From NCBI GenBank assembly GCA_041487355.1, contig JBGPND010000054.1, positions 1 through 27,034 of the forward strand: a DNA stretch of 27,034 bases, in the 5' to 3' direction. The DNA comes from JAMXLO01 sp041487355. Lineage in GTDB: Bacteria; Pseudomonadota; Alphaproteobacteria; Acetobacterales; Acetobacteraceae. This document shows positions 22,750-27,034 of this stretch, in pieces (position 1 is the first letter of the stretch; the number at the start of each line of letters is the position of its first letter). The position numbers and the translations under genes were made by a program. Under the pieces are notes generated by a model. It made no database searches. It was not told the origin of the DNA and saw only the letters and a program-made list of their open reading frames with translations.

Positions 22750-23493
22750 ATGAACCTGCAAGGCAAGGTCGCCGTCGTCACCGGAGCGAGCGGCGGTATC
22801 GGGTCCGCCACCGCGCGCCGGCTGGCCGAAGCGGGCTGCAAGGTTGTCGTCGGCTACAATAGCCGCGCGGCGGAGGCGGAGAAGGTGGTGGCAGCATTGC
22901 CCGGCAGCGGACATCGCGCCGCGCGCATGCCGATGGAGGACACCGCCGCCCTGCGCGACGTCGCGGCAATGGTGGAGCGTGAATACGGCCGCTGCGATGT
23001 GTTGGTGAATTCCGCCGGCTTCACCCGGATGATCCCGCACGCCGATCTCGAAGCGCTCACCGACGAACTGATCGACGCCATCTTCGTCGCCAATGTGCGC
23101 GGGCCGTTCGCCACCATCCGTGCCTTCGCGCCGCTGATGAAGCGCTCGGACGCAGCCGTGATCATCAACATCTCCTCGGCCGCGGCGTTCTCCGGTGGCG
23201 GCAGCAACATCGCCTATGGCGGCTCGAAGGCGGCGATCGACGCGATGACGAAGTCGCTGGCCCGCGTGTTGGGGCCGAACATTCGCGTTCTATCAGTCTC
23301 GCCTGGCGCGGTGGACACCGGATTCGTGCCTGGTCGCACCACCGATATGGTGGAGAAGGCGGCGCAACGTACGCCGCTCAAGCGCATGGTTCAGGCCGAT
23401 GAAGTGGCGCAGACCGTGATGGCCGCCGTCACCCACATGACGGCGACCACGGGCACGGTCCTCCTGGTCGAGGCGGGATCGTTGCTGGGTTAG
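22750..23493 (+). CDS. Canonical SDR-family oxidoreductase (FabG-like)
   Basis: A 247-residue NAD(P)-dependent dehydrogenase/reductase. TGASGGIG (residues 11-18) binds the cofactor; GYNSR after the second strand suggests NADPH. The catalytic tetrad is complete: Asn115, Ser143 (NISS), Tyr156 and Lys160 (YGGSK). The C-terminus TGTVLLVEAGSLLG is family-typical, although the usual DGG is VEAG. GGAGG before ATG 22750 fixes the start; an in-frame ATG at 22702 lacks one. It follows the non-canonical SDR by 63 bp and is probably co-transcribed. The substrate is unknown; 3-oxoacyl or small ketone/alcohol substrates are possible. Confidence 0.92.
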   Translation: MNLQGKVAVVTGASGGIGSATARRLAEAGCKVVVGYNSRAAEAEKVVAALPGSGHRAARMPMEDTAALRDVAAMVEREYGRCDVLVNSAGFTRMIPHADLEALTDELIDAIFVANVRGPFATIRAFAPLMKRSDAAVIINISSAAAFSGGGSNIAYGGSKAAIDAMTKSLARVLGPNIRVLSVSPGAVDTGFVPGRTTDMVEKAAQRTPLKRMVQADEVAQTVMAAVTHMTATTGTVLLVEAGSLLG

Positions 23494-23498
23494 GCACA

Positions 23499-23599
23499 CC
23501 CACCCCAACCCTCCCCCGCTTCGCGGGAGAGGGGGAAAGAGATTCAGGTGTCCGCTGCAACGTCCCCTCTCCCGCGAAGCGGGGGAGGGTTGGGGTGGG
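23499..23599. repeat. 36-bp inverted repeat between convergent genes
   Basis: Arms 23499-23534 and 23564-23599 are perfectly complementary; their core is CCCTCCCCCGCTTCGCGGGA. Each arm also contains a small hairpin (CCCGCTTCGCGGG). The element fills the 111-bp gap between the SDR gene and the convergent amidohydrolase and is a plausible bidirectional terminator. Confidence 0.85.
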
Positions 23600-23604
23600 G
23601 GTTG

Positions 23605-25326
23605 CTAAACCGCCAACTCCGCCTGCGGCCCACGCACCAGCCTGCCAGGCAGTTCCCCCGTCGCGTCCCCATCGCGATACGTGATGCGCCCCGACACGAT
23701 CGTCGCGTCGTAGCCGTGCACCTTCTGCAGCAGGCGCTTGCCGCCGGCCGGCAGGTCGTGCACCACGTACGGCTTGTCGCAACCGAGCCGGTCCCAGTCG
23801 ATCACGTTGACATCGGCCTTCTTGCCAACAGCCAGCACGCCGCGGTCGTGCAGCCCCGCAGCCTGCGCGGTGTCGGAGGTCAGACGGCGGATCAGCTCGG
23901 GCATGTCCCAGCGCTGGAGCGTCCTGCCCCAGTGGGTCAGCAGCCAGGTCTGGTAGCCCGCATCCAGGATGAATGCGACATGCGCGCCGCCGTCGCCCAG
24001 GCCCATGATGGAATTGCGGTTGGCCAGTGTCGTTTCGCTGACCGACAGGTCGTAGTCGGCGTAGTTGCCAAGCGGCGTGTAGATGAAGGCGTGGCCGTCA
24101 TCCTCCAGCAGTACGTCGTAGGCGACCTCCTGCGGCGTGCGGCCTTCGCGTTCTGCGATAGCGGCAAGTGAATCCTCCCGCCGCGGCTGGTAGTTCGGCG
24201 GGTTGCCGAAGCGGAACATCTGCGCGAACGACAGGCGGTGGAACAGCGGGAACGTGCTGCCCTTCTTCGGATCCTCCGACAACATCTGCCGGCGGAACTC
24301 CGGATCGCGCATGCGGCGGACGCGTTCGGCGAGCGGCAGATGCGCGATCGACTTGTACAACGGCGTGCCGGAGAACGGGTTTTGGCTGCCTTCCAGGCCG
24401 AGCAGCACGCCGATCGCGCGCGGCGCGACGACGGGACGGATCGAAAGGCCGGCGGCGTTTGCTTCATCGGCATAGCCGAGCAGTTCGCGCCAGACATTCG
24501 GCCTGGTGTGGCGCTGCGTCAGCGTGAACACCGCGCTGCGGCCGCACTTCTCCACCACGCGCCGCAGCATGGCGAACTCGGCTGCCGGGTCGGGTGCCCA
24601 TTCGGAAACGATCTCGAGGAAGCCGGAACCCGCGTCGCGCATGCCCAGCGCGATGCCGGTCAGTTCATCTTCCTGCGCGCGCAGCGTCGGCGTGGGATCG
24701 CCTTTCAGGCCCTTGTGCGACAGGCTGCGCGAGGTGGAGAAGCCGAACGCGCCGGCGCGCATCGCATCGGCGGCAATCTCGCGCATCTGCGCGATGTCGG
24801 CCTGGTTGGCGTTCTCCAGTTGGATCGCGCGCTCGCCCATGACGAACACGCGCACCGCGGCGTGCGGCAGCAGCGCACACAGATCGATGTCTCGGTTGCG
24901 GCGTTCGAGCGCGGCCAGGTATTCGCTGAACGACTCCCACTCCCACTTCAAACCTTCGTGCATGACCGGGCCGGGAATGTCCTCCACGCCTTCCATCAGC
25001 TCGACCAGCTTCTCGCGGTCGGCCGGCTTGCACGGGGCGAAGCCAACACCGCAATTGCCCATCACGGCGGTGGTGACGCCGTGCCAGGAGGACGGCGTCA
25101 TGTGGCTGTCCCACACGGCCTGGCCATCGTAGTGGGTGTGGATGTCGACGAAGCCGGGCGTCACCAGCTTGCCCTTGGCGTCGATTTCCTCGGCGCCGTT
25201 CTTCTCGACTTTGCCGATAGCGGCGATGCGGTTGCCCTTGATGCCGACATCGGCCTCGATGGGCGCGCGTCCGGTGCCGTCGACGACTGTGCCGCCGCGG
25301 ATGACGAGATCGAACTCTGCGCCCAT
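23605..25326 (-). CDS. Amidohydrolase, D-aminoacylase-like (COG3653-type), divergent metal site
   Basis: A 573-residue protein of the amidohydrolase superfamily. The N-terminus (FDLVIRGGTVVDGTG) and FVDIHTHYDGQAVWD (His63, His65) are hallmarks, with Cys92 in GNCGVG exactly 29 residues after His63, as in D-aminoacylase (His67/Cys96, numbering recalled). A late Asp lies in GLGDGGAHVAF. The two histidine ligands expected in the middle (TH-R-E and SH-K motifs) are not evident; FLEIVSEW and FTLTQRHTRPN occupy those regions. Likely substrates are N-acyl-D-amino acids or related amides, but the altered site makes this uncertain. AAGGAGA before ATG 25326 fixes the start. It is divergent from pepN. 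Confidence 0.85.
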   Translation of the reverse strand: MGAEFDLVIRGGTVVDGTGRAPIEADVGIKGNRIAAIGKVEKNGAEEIDAKGKLVTPGFVDIHTHYDGQAVWDSHMTPSSWHGVTTAVMGNCGVGFAPCKPADREKLVELMEGVEDIPGPVMHEGLKWEWESFSEYLAALERRNRDIDLCALLPHAAVRVFVMGERAIQLENANQADIAQMREIAADAMRAGAFGFSTSRSLSHKGLKGDPTPTLRAQEDELTGIALGMRDAGSGFLEIVSEWAPDPAAEFAMLRRVVEKCGRSAVFTLTQRHTRPNVWRELLGYADEANAAGLSIRPVVAPRAIGVLLGLEGSQNPFSGTPLYKSIAHLPLAERVRRMRDPEFRRQMLSEDPKKGSTFPLFHRLSFAQMFRFGNPPNYQPRREDSLAAIAEREGRTPQEVAYDVLLEDDGHAFIYTPLGNYADYDLSVSETTLANRNSIMGLGDGGAHVAFILDAGYQTWLLTHWGRTLQRWDMPELIRRLTSDTAQAAGLHDRGVLAVGKKADVNVIDWDRLGCDKPYVVHDLPAGGKRLLQKVHGYDATIVSGRITYRDGDATGELPGRLVRGPQAELAV

Positions 25327-25378
25327 TGGACGTCTCCTTCCGGCCCCTGCCTTGATCCGCCATTGTGCCCCCACCGTT

Positions 25379-25418
25379 CTAATTCGTCACCCCCGCTTTC
25401 ACGGGGGTGACGAATTAG
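25379..25418. repeat. 17-bp perfect hairpin in a divergent promoter region
   Basis: Arms 25379-25395 (CTAATTCGTCACCCCCG) and 25402-25418 are perfectly complementary around CTTTCA. The core GTCACCCCCG matches the repeat at 16405-16464. It lies between the divergent amidohydrolase and pepN starts, where no terminator is needed. Confidence 0.8.
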
Positions 25419-25465
25419 CGGTAATTCAGCAAACTGCACGATGCAGCTTAAAGGACCGCGATATC

Positions 25466-27034
25466 ATGCCCCTCGACGTCAGTTTCGCTCCTCCTGGAAC
25501 CGCACCGCGCGAGACGCGGCTTGCCGACTACCGGCCGCCTGCCTTCCTGATCGATACGGTCGAACTGTCCTTCGACCTGGACGAGGCGGCGACGCGCGTA
25601 CGTTCACGCCTGGCGTTGCGACGCAATCCGGCATCCGTGGACAAGCACGCGCCGCTGTCGCTCGATGGCGAGGACATCACGCTCGTCCGGCTTGTGCTCG
25701 ATGGCGCCGAGCTCGGTGCCAACCGCTACCGCATCGAGGACGGCAAGCTCGTCATTCCCGACATGCCGGATAACTGCACGCTGGAGATCGAAACGCGCAT
25801 CGCGCCGAAGGATAATTCCGAACTTTCCGGCCTCTACACCTCAAACGGCAGCTTCTTCACCCAGTGCGAGGCGGAAGGCTTCCGACGCATCACGTATTTC
25901 CCCGATCGTCCGGACGTGATGGCGCGCTTCACCACCACCATCACTGCCGACACGGCGCGCGTTCCTGTGATGCTGTCGAACGGCAATCCTGGCGCAATCG
26001 AAGACGTCGGCGCCGGGCGACATCGCATCATCTGGACCGATCCTCATCCGAAACCAAGCTACCTGTTCGCCCTCGTCGCCGGCGATCTCATCGCGGTGCA
26101 GGACAGCTTCACCACGCGCTCCGGCCGCCATGTCGATCTCGGTATCTGGGTCCGTCGCGGCGACGAGGACCGCTGCACCCACGCGATGCGTTCGCTGAAG
26201 AAGTCGATGCAATGGGACGAGGAGGTGTTCGGCCTGGAATATGACCTCGACGTGTTCAACATCGCCGCCGTGTCCGACTTCAACATGGGCGCGATGGAGA
26301 ACAAGGGCCTCAATGTCTTCAACACGAAATACGTGCTGGCGAAGCCGGAGACCGCGACCGATACCGACTACCAAAGCATCGAAGCCGTCATCGCGCACGA
26401 GTATTTCCACAACTGGACCGGCAACCGCGTCACCTGCCGCGACTGGTTCCAGCTCTCGCTGAAGGAAGGGCTCACCGTCTATCGCGATCAGGAATTTTCC
26501 GCCGACCAGGGCAGCCGCGTGGTCAAGCGCATCGGCGACGTGCGCGCGTTGCGTGCCGCGCAGTTCCGCGAGGATGCCGGTCCGCTGGCGCATCCGGTGC
26601 AGCCGGACCACTACATCGCGATCGACAACTTCTATACCGCGACGATCTACAACAAGGGCGCCGAAGTCATCCGCATGATGGCCACCATCATCGGCCGCGA
26701 GAATTTCCGCCGCGGCATGGACCTGTATTTCGCGCGCCACGACAATCAGGCAGTCACCATCGACGATTTTGCCCAGGCGATGCAGGACGCGTCGGGGATC
26801 GACCTGACGCGGTTCAAGCTGTGGTATCATCAGGCCGGCACGCCGGAGGTCACGGTATCCGACAGCTACGATCCCGCGGCGCGCCGCTACACGCTCAGGC
26901 TGGCGCAGCATTCGCCGCCGACGCCGGGTCAGCCGGACAAGCAGCCTCTGGTCATCCCGATCGCAATGGGGCTGTTGGACGCGGATGGAAGTGAACTGAC
27001 GACGCGCACGCTGCTGTTCACCGCGGCCGAGCAG
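25466..27034 (+). CDS. pepN: Aminopeptidase N, N-terminal 523 codons (runs off the window)
   Basis: A zinc metallopeptidase of family M1 that removes N-terminal residues from peptides in the cytoplasm. The frame is open from ATG 25466 to the window end; family members are about 870-885 residues, so roughly 350 are missing. Visible are the N-terminal beta domain (DYRPPAFLIDTVELSFDLDE), ELSGLYTSNGSFFTQCEAEG, the substrate-binding GAMEN at residues 275-279, and the zinc site HEYFH at 311-315 with Glu334 (HExxH-x18-E; ligands His311, His315, Glu334; catalytic Glu312), followed by RDQEFSAD. AAGGA lies 10 nt before the start. It is divergent from the amidohydrolase. Confidence 0.95.
   Translation, partial: MPLDVSFAPPGTAPRETRLADYRPPAFLIDTVELSFDLDEAATRVRSRLALRRNPASVDKHAPLSLDGEDITLVRLVLDGAELGANRYRIEDGKLVIPDMPDNCTLEIETRIAPKDNSELSGLYTSNGSFFTQCEAEGFRRITYFPDRPDVMARFTTTITADTARVPVMLSNGNPGAIEDVGAGRHRIIWTDPHPKPSYLFALVAGDLIAVQDSFTTRSGRHVDLGIWVRRGDEDRCTHAMRSLKKSMQWDEEVFGLEYDLDVFNIAAVSDFNMGAMENKGLNVFNTKYVLAKPETATDTDYQSIEAVIAHEYFHNWTGNRVTCRDWFQLSLKEGLTVYRDQEFSADQGSRVVKRIGDVRALRAAQFREDAGPLAHPVQPDHYIAIDNFYTATIYNKGAEVIRMMATIIGRENFRRGMDLYFARHDNQAVTIDDFAQAMQDASGIDLTRFKLWYHQAGTPEVTVSDSYDPAARRYTLRLAQHSPPTPGQPDKQPLVIPIAMGLLDADGSELTTRTLLFTAAEQ

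Overview
The window looks like a chromosomal segment of a GC-rich alphaproteobacterium. The gene set and twin-arginine-exported binding proteins fit Rhodospirillales/Acetobacteraceae best, but that placement is inference without a search. I see no rRNA, tRNA, CRISPR array, transposase, phage gene or plasmid gene. The coding content is mostly amino-acid and peptide metabolism, and nearly every longer gap holds a palindromic repeat.

Layout. (1) 1-1119: the end of a proline-rich repeat protein, a small membrane protein and a short lipoprotein. (2) 1116-2927, minus strand: leuA, preceded by what looks like a complete transcription attenuator: a promoter, an apparently leaderless 34-residue leader peptide with seven leucines in ten codons, and two mutually exclusive hairpins. 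(3) 3036-3211: a 176-bp element with perfect 38-bp inverted arms. (4) 3351-10934: a Dpp/Opp-type peptide ABC transporter split into three transcription units (permeases +, ATPases -, binding protein +), then a D-2-hydroxyacid dehydrogenase and an unknown protein. (5) 11284-14925: PEP synthase, a DUF2934 protein and a CBS-CBS-BON protein. All three have the same perfect 14-bp FNR/FixK-type palindrome centred 61.5-63.5 nt before the start codon, which suggests a small oxygen- or redox-controlled regulon. (6) 15088-17061: a class III PLP enzyme resembling 2,2-dialkylglycine decarboxylase, and a cupin with a histone-H1-like basic tail. (7) 17091-21768: a branched-chain-amino-acid-type (Liv) ABC transporter, complete in one direction. 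(8) 21904-25326: two SDR proteins, the first lacking all four canonical catalytic residues, and a divergent D-aminoacylase-like amidohydrolase on the minus strand. (9) 25466 to the end: the first 523 codons of aminopeptidase N.

How the genes may work together. Peptide import, Liv-type import, aminopeptidase N, a D-aminoacylase relative, a D-hydroxyacid dehydrogenase and a dialkylglycine-decarboxylase relative together suggest scavenging of peptides and perhaps unusual (D- or alpha,alpha-dialkyl) amino acids, with leuA on the biosynthetic side. This link is inferred from family and proximity only. The strongest candidates for undescribed biology are the leuA attenuator, the equal-spacing redox-box regulon, the 176-bp palindrome and the catalytically degenerate SDR.
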